The notes under the pieces are model-generated. The model ran no database searches and was not told the origin of the DNA. It worked only from the letters and a program-made list of their open reading frames with translations. From contig DASVQB010000019.1 of NCBI GenBank assembly GCA_036389295.1, positions 14,012 through 78,011 on the forward strand: DNA of 64,000 nt. The letters are read 5' to 3'. This document shows positions 32,528 through 41,684 of this stretch, one piece after another. Every line of letters starts with the position of its first letter. The first letter of the stretch is position 1. The DNA comes from AC-37 sp036389295 (GTDB taxonomy: Bacteria; Actinomycetota; Thermoleophilia; Solirubrobacterales; Thermoleophilaceae). The position numbers and the translations under genes are program-made.

Positions 32528-34691
32528 GCATGCGCGCGCGCAGCAGCGCGCCGGCGGCGACGAGCGCCGCGCCCGCGAGGACGACCATGCCCACCACGAG
32601 CCCGGTGAACGGCAGGCTCGCGTCCTCCTCCGGAGCGGCTGTGGCTCGGGAGGCGGCCGCCGGGCCGCTCGCGCCCGAGCGGCTCGTGTCGCCGGACGCG
32701 GCGTCGCCGCCGCTGGGCCTGACCGGCCGCCCGCCGCCGCCGGGCGAGGAGCCGTCCCCGCCGCAGCCGCCCGCCGCCGCGGCCGGCACTCCCGGCGCCA
32801 GCGTCTGACCCGGGGGCAGCACCCGCGCGGCGGTCGGCAGCACCGTCCTGCAGTCCGGCTCCTCCCGCACCGGGAGCCGCAGCTCGAGGCGCTCCACGTC
32901 GATGTCGAACGGGCGGTTCGACGGCCGCCCGTACGGAGGGTCGCTGCCCAGCAGCTCGAGCCGCGGCACGTGACCCTCGGCGAAGCGCCAGCCGTTCGGA
33001 TGGAGCTGCCACACGTCGCTCGCGCGCCCGGACGGTCGGACGAGCGCGCGGGCCACCAGCGTCTGCGACCGCCCGTCCGGAGCCACGTCCCACAGCCGCG
33101 CCGCCACCTGCGTGTCGCTCGGGCGCCCGTCGACGCGCAGCGACGCGATCGCCGTCGGCGCCCCGAGCAGCGTGTAGCCGCCCCTCGGCGCGGCCGGAAG
33201 CCGGTAGTCGGCGGTGCCCGGCGCGGCGTCGGCGGCGGTCTCGGCGCAGGCGTCGCCGAGCCCGAGGGCAGGGTCGATCGCTCGCGCGACCGCCGGGTCG
33301 CCGCCGGCCGAGGAGATCGACTGCGCGTCGGCGGTCGCGAAGCGCACCTCGCCGCGCGCCAGCTCGTCGAACCGCCGTGCGGCGAACGGGCCCTCGGACG
33401 GCGCGTCGCGCGGGCACGTCTGCGTGAGCGCGGTTACCCCCTCGCCCGGGGCGCCGCCGCGCCCGGCGAGGTAGTGGTCGAACCACCGGTGGATCGCCTC
33501 GACCAGCCGGTCGCGCTCGGGCGCCTTGTTCGACGCGCGCTGGTGACCGAAGTCCGCGAGCAGGAGCGACAGCGGCGTGCCCGGGTGGTCGCGCCGCGTG
33601 CGGTTCGCGAACCGCAGCGCCTCGTCCACGGGGAACAGGTCGTCGGTGAAGCCGCTCGCCACGAACAGCGGCGGCGGCGCCGAGCTCGGGTCGATCGCGT
33701 ACGGCGAGTGGTAGCGCTCGAGCAGGCGGACGATCTCCTCCGCGCTCGGGTCGTCGTACGGCTCCCCCGCGTCGGTGCGCGCGACCCAGCCGGCGACGTC
33801 GGCCTCGGGATCGACCCCCGGCGGCGCCAGGTAGCCCATGGGCCGGCCCGGCACGAACGGCTCGCCCGCCGGCTGCCCCGGCCCGATCGCCAGCTGCGCC
33901 GCGGCGAAGATCGCGTTGGCGAACGAGGTCTTGAAGACGCCCACGGGGGTGAAGCGCTCCCGGCCGGCGCCGATCGAGTAGGTGAGCGTGCTGCCGTTCG
34001 GCGCGGCCGCGTACACGAGGTCCGTCCACGGGATCACCGGCGCGGCCGCCGCGATCCGCAGCCGCGTGCCGGCCGGGCTGCGCCACGGGACCAGGCGCCC
34101 GTCGGGCAGCATGACCCGGTCCCGCAGCGCCGCGAGCAGGAACGACTGGCCGCCGCCGTACGAGTCGCCGGTCACGCCGATCCGGGCGGGGTCGGCGGTC
34201 CCGTCGTCGACCAGGCGGCCGACGAGCTCCTGGGTGTCGCGGGCCTCGTACCGGACGTCGGCCAGGTGGATGTACCCGCGTGCGCACGCCTCGCCGCCCG
34301 CCGCGCGAGCGTCCGGGGTCCCGCACGACCCCCAGAGCCCGCGCGCCGTGTAGGTGAGCACGGCGTAGCCGCGCCGCGCCCAGCCGTAGGCGTTGTCCGT
34401 GTACGCCTTCGAGTCCGGGTCGAGGTACTCGTGGCGGCTGTTGCCGAAGCCGTGGATCTCGACGACGAGCGGCAGCCGCGACGCGCCGGGCGAGGGCAGC
34501 GTGACGGTCGTGTCCAGCGGGACGCCGTCCCAGGTCGCGACGCGGCCGGTGCACTGGTGGACGTCCTGGACCGAGCGGCAGTCGGTCAGGCCGAGCGGCT
34601 CCGTCGCGTGCGCGGGCGCGCTCGCACACGCGAGGACGAGCGCGGCCACGATGACCGCGAAGCTCAACCGGTCTGCGCGCTCGCCCCCCAC
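32430..34691 (-). CDS. Secreted S15/CocE-like serine hydrolase with sortase-type tail
   Basis: This 753-residue protein has a signal peptide (LSFAVIVAALVLACASAPAHA). The alpha/beta-hydrolase core has VVEIHGFGNSRHEYLD, ARRGYAVLTYTARGLWGS and the nucleophile GDSYGGG. The acid is in SGFTDDLFP and the His is in DFGHQRASN. This is the X-Pro dipeptidyl-peptidase (S15) family. Residues about 500-620 form a jelly-roll-like domain. Near the end is LPFTGLVVGMVVLAGAALVAAG followed by Arg, a LPxTG sortase signal, then an odd 32-residue basic extension whose codons overlap the convergent RTX gene. This suggests wall anchoring, with the tail being extra. Confidence 0.8.
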   Translation of the reverse strand: MGGERADRLSFAVIVAALVLACASAPAHATEPLGLTDCRSVQDVHQCTGRVATWDGVPLDTTVTLPSPGASRLPLVVEIHGFGNSRHEYLDPDSKAYTDNAYGWARRGYAVLTYTARGLWGSCGTPDARAAGGEACARGYIHLADVRYEARDTQELVGRLVDDGTADPARIGVTGDSYGGGQSFLLAALRDRVMLPDGRLVPWRSPAGTRLRIAAAAPVIPWTDLVYAAAPNGSTLTYSIGAGRERFTPVGVFKTSFANAIFAAAQLAIGPGQPAGEPFVPGRPMGYLAPPGVDPEADVAGWVARTDAGEPYDDPSAEEIVRLLERYHSPYAIDPSSAPPPLFVASGFTDDLFPVDEALRFANRTRRDHPGTPLSLLLADFGHQRASNKAPERDRLVEAIHRWFDHYLAGRGGAPGEGVTALTQTCPRDAPSEGPFAARRFDELARGEVRFATADAQSISSAGGDPAVARAIDPALGLGDACAETAADAAPGTADYRLPAAPRGGYTLLGAPTAIASLRVDGRPSDTQVAARLWDVAPDGRSQTLVARALVRPSGRASDVWQLHPNGWRFAEGHVPRLELLGSDPPYGRPSNRPFDIDVERLELRLPVREEPDCRTVLPTAARVLPPGQTLAPGVPAAAAGGCGGDGSSPGGGGRPVRPSGGDAASGDTSRSGASGPAAASRATAAPEEDASLPFTGLVVGMVVLAGAALVAAGALLRARMLRTRACRSPSRTGRLGRRSRCPTSRRCRARRS

Positions 34692-34760
34692 CCGATGCCC
34701 GTGCGAATCGTACGCCTCCTGCCGGGTCGGGCGGGCGGCGTCGGCCTAGCCTTCGCGGAC

Positions 34761-35387
34761 ATGGAGCGGCGGGGCTGGGTGACGTCCGCGGAGGAGCGGA
34801 ACCGCGTGGAGGCGGACCTGAGCGGCATGGCGGGGCACGGTCTCGCGGGAGTGCGATACGTCGGGATGTCGGACGAGGGGGCGCCGACGTGGGACGTCGG
34901 GACGTTCCACTCGATCGACTACGGCCTCGAGATCGAGCTAGAAGACCGGACGACCTGGTCGATCGCCTGGGATCAGGCCGGGCACAACGAGGCGATCCTG
35001 GTCTACGCCGGGACGCTCTCCTCCCAGTTCTCGCCGGATGCCGAGGTCGCGGTCTGGGACGTGACGAGCGTCTGGCGGCAGCGGTTCCCCGAAGGCTTCA
35101 CCGAGGTCGAGTGCGTGTGGACGAGGCACGTGTACGGACCGGCGTACACGGGAGTCCGGTGGGAGATCCGCGTCGACGACGGCGGCGTGTCCGACCTCTG
35201 CCTGCTCTCACTCGTCCTGACCGGAGCGCGTGGCGGGCAGGCGGTCGTGACCCTTGGCGGCGAGGACCACGACGCGGCCGGCCGCTTCGCTGCCTTCCAC
35301 GACAACGTCGCGGTCTTCTTCTCGCTGGAGGAGGCCCGACGCGTCGGCGTCCTGCTGCCGGGCGACCCGGACGCGACCGTTCGATGA
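34761..35387 (+). CDS. Hypothetical protein
   Basis: This 208-residue soluble protein has VTSAEERNRVEADLSGMAGHG at the start, then beta-rich sequence (GLEIELEDRTTWSIAWDQAGHNEAILVYAG) and DDAGR-like turns near DHDAAGRFAAFHDNVAVFF. No family is recognised. The ATG has TAGCCT 8 nt upstream, a leaderless layout. Codon use matches the neighbours. Confidence 0.65.
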   Translation: MERRGWVTSAEERNRVEADLSGMAGHGLAGVRYVGMSDEGAPTWDVGTFHSIDYGLEIELEDRTTWSIAWDQAGHNEAILVYAGTLSSQFSPDAEVAVWDVTSVWRQRFPEGFTEVECVWTRHVYGPAYTGVRWEIRVDDGGVSDLCLLSLVLTGARGGQAVVTLGGEDHDAAGRFAAFHDNVAVFFSLEEARRVGVLLPGDPDATVR

Positions 35388-35529
35388 ACGGCACCCCGAA
35401 GCTGAGGATGGGGCCAGCGAGAGGATCCGGCCGAGGCCGGACGGCGTCTGCCGCTGCGCCCGGCCGCGCTGCGCAAGGCCGAGTGCGGCGACTGGCAGGC
35501 GGCCACGGCGGGCGAGCGGCGCGGCGCGG

Positions 35530-36930
35530 TCAGCCGCCGGGGGGTCGCGGGCCGAAGACGCGGTCGAAGCCGGCCGACCTGATCTTGTAGCCCTCCTGGA
35601 TGATCCCGAACGTCTCGGCGTTCGACCTGCTGGCGATCGCCTGCGCGTTCTTCACGGCCTGCGGGTCGCCCTGCACCTTCGGGCGATAGGCCTGGGCGGC
35701 CTGGAACAGCCCCTGGAGCACGGCCTCGTCGCCGGACCGGGGGATCGCGATCCACGAGCAGAGCAGCCGCCAGGCCTGGACCCAGGCGATCGGCGAGGTG
35801 CTCATGCTGACGTACCCGCGCCACGGCGCCCCCGCGTAGTCGTAGGTGATCCAGAAGTCTCCGTAGCTGGCCCACTGGGCGTTCTGGACCTTCCCGACCC
35901 GCTCGATCCGGACGTTTCCGTACGGGGCGCCGACCTGGTTCAGGATGCGGGGCCAGATGTTGACGGTGGCCTGGTCCGCGCTCATCCACGGGGCCACGAT
36001 CTGCCCCCCGCCCGGGGCGCCGCCGAACATCTGGGCGGCCTGCGCCGCATACGCCGCGATCTCGCCCGGCTGGGTGACCTGCGTCTGGAAGCCGAGCCAC
36101 ATCTCGCCGCGGTCGGGCTTCACCGCGTGGATGATGCCGCCGACGGCCTCGACGCTCCAGCCGGGCTCGTCGGGGACCTTGCCGGTCACGCTCTCGTCCG
36201 CGGCCGCGACGTCCCTGAGCGGGAACGATCCGGGCGGCGGCGGCTGTTGCTGCGGCGGCTGGGCCGGCGGCTGCGCCGGCTGTGCGGGCGGCGGCGCAGG
36301 CTGCACGGGCTGGGCGGGCGGCTGCGGCGCCGGCGTCGGGGCCGCCACGATCTCGACGGGGGGCGCGCCCTGCGCCGGCGGTTGCGGGTGCTGCGCCTCC
36401 TCCGCCCGGACGCCGCCCCGTCCCCTCGGCCGAAGCGGCGGCGGGTCCGCGCCCCGCGGCGCCGCCGGCTCGACCGCGACGGGCGCGCCGCCGCGCGCGG
36501 TCGGGAAGATCGAGTCCAGCACGTACACGTCGTCCGGCGACTCGGCGGCCGACCCGGCGCCGTCGGACAGGCTCCCGTACGCCATCAGCCGCGTGGTGCC
36601 CGACTCGTCGCGCTCGGCCCGCACCGTCCAGCGAGCCCCCGCGCCGCTCTTCGCCTCGACGACGCCTACCCGGTCGTCGTGCTGCTCCGCGTACGCGATC
36701 AGCTCGAGCTGCGCGGCGGCCGCCCGCGCCTCGTCGATCGGCTCGCCGGCGCCGGTCAGGAGGCAGTAGCTGAAAGTGGCGCCGCGCTGCTCGCTGCGGA
36801 GGTCGTAGACCCCGCGGGCCGGGTCGTAGCTCAGCCGGAAGTCCGGCGACGCGACGACCGAGAAGCCGGTCGACCGTTCCTCGAACCGAACGCGCTCCTG
36901 CGTCCAGTAGCTCGTCCCGTCGGGCGCCAT
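35530..36930 (-). CDS. Hypothetical protein with Pro/Gln-rich linker
   Basis: The ATG at 36930 gives 466 residues. The N-terminal 150 residues look like a small globular domain (TQERVRFEERSTGFSVVASPDF). A Pro/Ala/Gln-rich linker spans roughly residues 200-235 (PPAQPAQPPAQPPQQQPPPP). A C-terminal 220-residue domain has WSVEAVGGIIHAVKPDRGEM and IVAPWMSADQATVNIWPRIL. No signal peptide. No family is recognised. It is divergent from the RHS gene across 244 bp. Confidence 0.6.
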   Translation of the reverse strand: MAPDGTSYWTQERVRFEERSTGFSVVASPDFRLSYDPARGVYDLRSEQRGATFSYCLLTGAGEPIDEARAAAAQLELIAYAEQHDDRVGVVEAKSGAGARWTVRAERDESGTTRLMAYGSLSDGAGSAAESPDDVYVLDSIFPTARGGAPVAVEPAAPRGADPPPLRPRGRGGVRAEEAQHPQPPAQGAPPVEIVAAPTPAPQPPAQPVQPAPPPAQPAQPPAQPPQQQPPPPGSFPLRDVAAADESVTGKVPDEPGWSVEAVGGIIHAVKPDRGEMWLGFQTQVTQPGEIAAYAAQAAQMFGGAPGGGQIVAPWMSADQATVNIWPRILNQVGAPYGNVRIERVGKVQNAQWASYGDFWITYDYAGAPWRGYVSMSTSPIAWVQAWRLLCSWIAIPRSGDEAVLQGLFQAAQAYRPKVQGDPQAVKNAQAIASRSNAETFGIIQEGYKIRSAGFDRVFGPRPPGG

Positions 36931-37059
36931 GCGAGTCCTCGTGGATGAATCTAGCTCTGCCGCCCGGGACGCGCAAGCGGCCGGCCAGACGGTCGATGCC
37001 CGGCGCCCTCCGGACGCCCGTCGTCCGGGCCGCAAACGCGAGCCGGTTCCCGGGCATAG

Positions 37060-37073
37060 CCCCCGTTCGGGGG
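37060..37073. promoter_or_regulatory. Inverted repeat at the RHS promoter
   Basis: CCCCCG-TT-CGGGGG, located two bases before the -35-like TTGACT at 37076. It is a candidate operator. Compare the longer palindrome at 57749. Confidence 0.4.
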
Positions 37074-37075
37074 GG

Positions 37076-37105
37076 TTGACTCGGCTGGTCGGGAGCGGGG
37101 AGGGT
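37076..37105 (+). promoter_or_regulatory. Candidate promoter of the RHS gene
   Basis: TTGACT at 37076-37081, an 18-bp spacer, then GAGGGT at 37100-37105, about 70 bp before the ATG. It has the same form as the promoters at 31110 and 44697. Confidence 0.5.
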
Positions 37106-37174
37106 CACCCGAACGCCGTCGACTGGTCCGGGTGGGGGATTCCTACCGAAGCCGGGGCCGCGGAAGGACTCGCC

Positions 37175-40100
37175 ATGACCCCGCGCACCGTGCTCCGCCC
37201 TGCCCTGATCGCGCTCGCGATCCTCGTCTCGACGACCGCGGCGCTGGTCCTCCTGTCGTCCGCGTCGGCGAGCGACGACGAGTCCTCCGGGGGAGACGTG
37301 CGCCGTGCTGACGGGAGGATCGTCCGCGAGCTACCGAACCTGCGCACGGCGACGTCGCGCACCTTTGCCACGAGCGCCGGGACGAACGTGACCCGCGTCT
37401 ACTCGGACCCGGTCAACTTCCGCTCCGGGGACCGCTGGCTCGCGATCGACTCGCGGCTGAGGCCGAGCGACCGGCCGGGCGCGGCCCTCGCGAACACGGC
37501 CGACGCTCACTCGGTCGAGCTGCCCGACTCGCTGGCGGACCCGGTCGAGGTTCGCGACGGCGACGACCACGTCCGCTTCTCGCTCGCGGGCGCGCGCGGC
37601 GTCGCGCCGAGCGGCGGGGGCCTCGAGGCCCGCTACGACGGCGCGCTCCCGGGGGTCGACGTCGCGTACGAGTCGCGGCCCGGCTCGCTCAAGGAGTCGC
37701 TCGTGCTCGCGAGCCCCGACGCGGGCGGCACGTTCAGGTTCTCGGTCGAGACGAGCGACGGCCTGCAGGCGCGGGAGAACGACGCCGGCGGCATCGACTT
37801 CGTCCGCGACGGCAAGGTGCGCCTCTCGTTCGCGCCGCCGCACATGCGCGACTCCGCCCGCGTGCCCGCCGTCTCGCGCGACGTCTCCTACGACCTGAGC
37901 GGGTCGGCCGGCGAGTACGACGTGGTGCTGCGGGCCGACAGGAGGTGGCTCGCCGACGACGATCGCACCTACCCCGTCGTGATCGACCCGACGACGAACG
38001 TCGACACGAACGACGACTGCTACATGGCCTCGGGCACCGACGCCAACACGAGCTTCTGCGGCTACACCGACCCCTACATCCAGGTCGGCAAGGACGGCAA
38101 CAACAACCTCCGCCGCGGGTTCATGCGCGTCGACACGAGCAGCATCCCGAAGACCGCCGAGGTGATCGACGGCAAGCTCTTCCTCTACGTCGAGGCTGGC
38201 ACGCAGCGGAACGTCGACCTCCACCGCGTCACCCGCCAGTCGACGAGCGCTCGCACCTGGAACAAGTACGACGGCACCAACAGCTGGACGACGGCGGGCG
38301 GCGACGTCTCGACCTCCCGCGACGGCTTCAACTCCGCGGTCGGCGGCAGCGTCGGCTGGTACTCGATCCCGGCCCGCAAGCTCGCCCAGGGCTGGGTCGA
38401 CGGCTCGATCCAGAACTACGGCCTGATCCTCAAGGAGAACGGGACCACCGCCGGCGTGCTCACCTTCACCGGCGACGCGGCCAACGACCCCTACATGGAG
38501 TTCGAGTGGGTGCACCGCACCGGCGAGCAGGAGCGCTGGACGTTCGCGGAGCAGACGCTGTCGGACCGAACGACCCTGAAGACGAACGTCGCGAACGGCA
38601 ACCTGATTCTCGAGGAGGCCGACATCTCGATCCCGGGCACCGCCGGCCACGACCTCGACTTCAAGCGCCACTTCAACAACATGGAGCTCGACACGAGCTC
38701 GTCGACCGACGACCTCGGCAAGTACTGGCGCCAGAACCAGGGCTGGGGCGTCTGGCTCGCGCCCGAGTCGAACGACACCGCGCGCGCCCTCAACGGTGCG
38801 AGCGACTTCTGGGCCGTCTACGACGACCGCCAGGCCGACGGGACGTACACGACGCCGACCGGCATGAACGCCGACCTCAAGCGAAACGCCGACGGCACGC
38901 ACACGCTGACCGACCGGCAGTCGAACCGGAAGCTCAACTTCAACACCAGCCACCTGCTGAGCTCCGACCAGGACCGCAACGGCAACACGATCTCCTACAC
39001 CTACGGCGGCCCGGGCGGCAAGCTGACCGCGATCAAGGACACCCACGACCAGGGCACCGCCAACAACACGCTGACCCTGACCTACACCGCGGCCGGCTAC
39101 GTCGACAAGGTCACCGACCGCACCTCGCCGACGGTCAGGACGTGGGACTACAACTACACCGGCCAGCTCCTGACGAGCTACGTCAACCCGGAGGGCGACA
39201 CGACCTCCTACGCCTACGACGCGAGCGAGAACCTCGACAAGGTCACCGACCCGCGCGGGACCGTCACGGACATGGACTACGACTCCGACCACCGCGTCGT
39301 CTCGATCAAGCGCGACGAGGCCAACGGCGGGCCCGAGACCAAGTACGAGTACCCGACGACGGTCAGCACCGACTGCCAGGACACGGGCGACCCGAACGAT
39401 CCGCTCGACGACGTGGTCGGCGAGACGATCGAGCGCGACCCGCTCTACCCGGGGACCGGGACGACCCACACGACCAAGTACTGCTGGGACCGGCTCCTGC
39501 GGGTGCGCAAGACGTTCGACGGGCGCGGCGAGTCGCGCAAGAGCGACTACACCTCGAACAGCGACGTCAAGACGCTCAAGAGCATGGGCACCCAGCAGTG
39601 GGACCTCAGCTACCTGGGCGACCGGCCCGAGCACGCCACGGCGCCCGCGGCCCCCGGCCAGTCGACGGGCCTGCGGATGACGTTCGGCTACGACGACGTG
39701 AACCACGGCGGGACGAGCGATCCGCTGCACTGGCTGCCGGTCAGCTTCAAGGACACGCAGAAGAAGCAGACCGACTTCGCCTACGACAGCGAGGGCAACC
39801 TGACCGCGGTGAAGCTCCCGCTGTCCGGGACGCCGCAGATCACGATCGCGCCGAACGGCAACGGCACGACCCAGTCGATCACCGACGCCCGGGGCAACGC
39901 CACGAGCTACACGTACGAGACCGACGGCGACCTCGACACGATCGACCGCCCGTCGACCCTCGTGACGGAGACGCTGGACTACGACGTGGTCCACCGGCTG
40001 ACCTCGCAAGCGAACGCGCACATGCCGAGCGTCACGGAGACCTACGGCTACGACAAGCTCGACCGCATGACGAGCGTCGCGTTCGCCGGCGCGAACACGG

Positions 40101-41635
40101 TCACGTACGGCTACGACGACAACGGCAACATGACCTCCCGGAGCGACGCGACCGGCTCGAGCACCTACGTCTACGACCGGCTGAACCGCATGACCCAGGA
40201 GAACCTGCCGGGCGGGCGCACCAACAACTACACCTACGACGCCGCGAGCAACCTGGCCACGCTCCAGGACGCCGGCGGCACGACCACCTACACCTACGGC
40301 GCGTCGAACCTGCTCGCGACGCTGCAGGCGCCGGGCGACAGCGCGGCGACCTCGTACACCTACAACAAGGACGCCCAGCGCACGAAGACGAGCTACCCGA
40401 ACGGCGTGGTCCTCACGATGGACTACGAGGACCTGACCGACACCGCCGGCGCCGCGGACGCGAACGACAAGGGGCCGAACCGGCTCAAGTCGATCGAGGC
40501 CAAGAAGACCGGGGGCAGCGTCCTGACCAAGTTCACCTACAGCTACATCCCGAACACGACCCTGTGCGGCGGCACCGCCGACGACACCGGGCTGCGCCAC
40601 CAGGTCACGAACAAGGACGGCGTGACGTCCAAGTACTGCTACGACGCGCTGAGCCGGCTGACGAAGGCGGACGACCACGTCGTGTCCGGCAGCACGACCG
40701 CCGACTACGACTGGACGCTCGACGCGGCCGGCAACATCACGAAGGCGGTGAAGAACGGCACGGCGACGAGCTTCGGCTTCGACGCCGCGAACCGGCTCTG
40801 CTGGCGAGTCGGCGGCACCGAGCCCGACGCCGACTGCACCCCGACGCCGACCGGGGCGACGACCTACGCGTACGACACGAGCGGCAACCTCGACACTTCG
40901 AGCGGCGGCCTGAACCTCGACTACAACTCGAAGGGGCAGACCACGAGCATGACCGGGTTGAGCGGCGGCACCGCGACAACGATGTCGTACGCCGGGACGA
41001 ACCAGTTCGAGCGCTTCACCGCGGGCTCGACCACGTTCACCAACAACGCCCTGGGCGCCGGCGCCGAGACGACCGGGACGAGCACCACCTACTACCGCCG
41101 CGACAACGAGGGCGGCCTCCACTCCGAGCGACTCGCGAGCACGGGCAACCCGGTCTACTACTACGCCTTCGACGGGCTCGGCTCGGTCTCGGCGCTGACC
41201 GACTCGGCCGGCGCGGCGCCCGCGACCTACACGTACGAGCCCTACGGCGAGACGACCGCGTCCGGCACGGCGCCGAGCACGCACAACCCGTGGCGCTACG
41301 CGTCCAGCTACTTCGACGCCGGGACCGGCTTCTACAAGATGGGCATGCGCTACTACCACCCGACGCTGATGCGATGGACGCAGCAGGACTCGCGCGAGCA
41401 GCCGCTCGACCCGGTCCAGTCGAACCGCTACTCGTACGTGGGCGGTGACCCGATCGACTACGCCGACCCGAACGGGACGCTTCGCGTGTGCACCCTGTCG
41501 CGCGGCTGCAAGACCCTGCTCGCCTGGCCTCCCCAGTTCGGCTGCGCGGCCATCGAGGCCCCGGTGTGGAACCCGTTGAGGCGCGGCGCGGCGCGGCTCC
41601 ACCCGTGCCGGGTGAGGTTCCTGAGCCGCCGCTGA
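37175..41635 (+). CDS. Giant RHS/YD-repeat cell-surface protein with DNRLRE domain
   Basis: This protein of about 1486 residues has a signal/anchor (LRPALIALAILVSTTAALVLLSS). Residues about 275-450 form a DNRLRE-like domain (SVGWYSIPARKLAQGWVDGS). From about 460 to 1430 there are dozens of YD repeats (TYTYDAASNLATLQD, TYGYDKLDRMTSV), ending in the RHS-core signature FYKMGMRYYHPTLMRWTQQDS...NRYSYVGGDPIDYADPNGT. The tip after DPNG is only about 45 residues with four Cys. RHS shells normally carry a polymorphic toxin there, and no immunity gene follows. The start is set by GGAAGGA 7 bp before ATG. Confidence 0.9.
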   Translation: MTPRTVLRPALIALAILVSTTAALVLLSSASASDDESSGGDVRRADGRIVRELPNLRTATSRTFATSAGTNVTRVYSDPVNFRSGDRWLAIDSRLRPSDRPGAALANTADAHSVELPDSLADPVEVRDGDDHVRFSLAGARGVAPSGGGLEARYDGALPGVDVAYESRPGSLKESLVLASPDAGGTFRFSVETSDGLQARENDAGGIDFVRDGKVRLSFAPPHMRDSARVPAVSRDVSYDLSGSAGEYDVVLRADRRWLADDDRTYPVVIDPTTNVDTNDDCYMASGTDANTSFCGYTDPYIQVGKDGNNNLRRGFMRVDTSSIPKTAEVIDGKLFLYVEAGTQRNVDLHRVTRQSTSARTWNKYDGTNSWTTAGGDVSTSRDGFNSAVGGSVGWYSIPARKLAQGWVDGSIQNYGLILKENGTTAGVLTFTGDAANDPYMEFEWVHRTGEQERWTFAEQTLSDRTTLKTNVANGNLILEEADISIPGTAGHDLDFKRHFNNMELDTSSSTDDLGKYWRQNQGWGVWLAPESNDTARALNGASDFWAVYDDRQADGTYTTPTGMNADLKRNADGTHTLTDRQSNRKLNFNTSHLLSSDQDRNGNTISYTYGGPGGKLTAIKDTHDQGTANNTLTLTYTAAGYVDKVTDRTSPTVRTWDYNYTGQLLTSYVNPEGDTTSYAYDASENLDKVTDPRGTVTDMDYDSDHRVVSIKRDEANGGPETKYEYPTTVSTDCQDTGDPNDPLDDVVGETIERDPLYPGTGTTHTTKYCWDRLLRVRKTFDGRGESRKSDYTSNSDVKTLKSMGTQQWDLSYLGDRPEHATAPAAPGQSTGLRMTFGYDDVNHGGTSDPLHWLPVSFKDTQKKQTDFAYDSEGNLTAVKLPLSGTPQITIAPNGNGTTQSITDARGNATSYTYETDGDLDTIDRPSTLVTETLDYDVVHRLTSQANAHMPSVTETYGYDKLDRMTSVAFAGANTVTYGYDDNGNMTSRSDATGSSTYVYDRLNRMTQENLPGGRTNNYTYDAASNLATLQDAGGTTTYTYGASNLLATLQAPGDSAATSYTYNKDAQRTKTSYPNGVVLTMDYEDLTDTAGAADANDKGPNRLKSIEAKKTGGSVLTKFTYSYIPNTTLCGGTADDTGLRHQVTNKDGVTSKYCYDALSRLTKADDHVVSGSTTADYDWTLDAAGNITKAVKNGTATSFGFDAANRLCWRVGGTEPDADCTPTPTGATTYAYDTSGNLDTSSGGLNLDYNSKGQTTSMTGLSGGTATTMSYAGTNQFERFTAGSTTFTNNALGAGAETTGTSTTYYRRDNEGGLHSERLASTGNPVYYYAFDGLGSVSALTDSAGAAPATYTYEPYGETTASGTAPSTHNPWRYASSYFDAGTGFYKMGMRYYHPTLMRWTQQDSREQPLDPVQSNRYSYVGGDPIDYADPNGTLRVCTLSRGCKTLLAWPPQFGCAAIEAPVWNPLRRGAARLHPCRVRFLSRR

Positions 41636-41684
41636 TCGGCGCGCCCGGCGCCCCGGGCCTGTCTAAGGTGGCGGACAGCGGATC

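Noticed and set aside
37331..41602. A continuous antisense open frame of over 1400 codons opposite the RHS gene
   Set aside because: It is a by-product of high third-position G+C in the RHS gene. The translation is Arg/Val-rich and repetitive, with no family marks. Similar long antisense frames lie opposite most large genes here.
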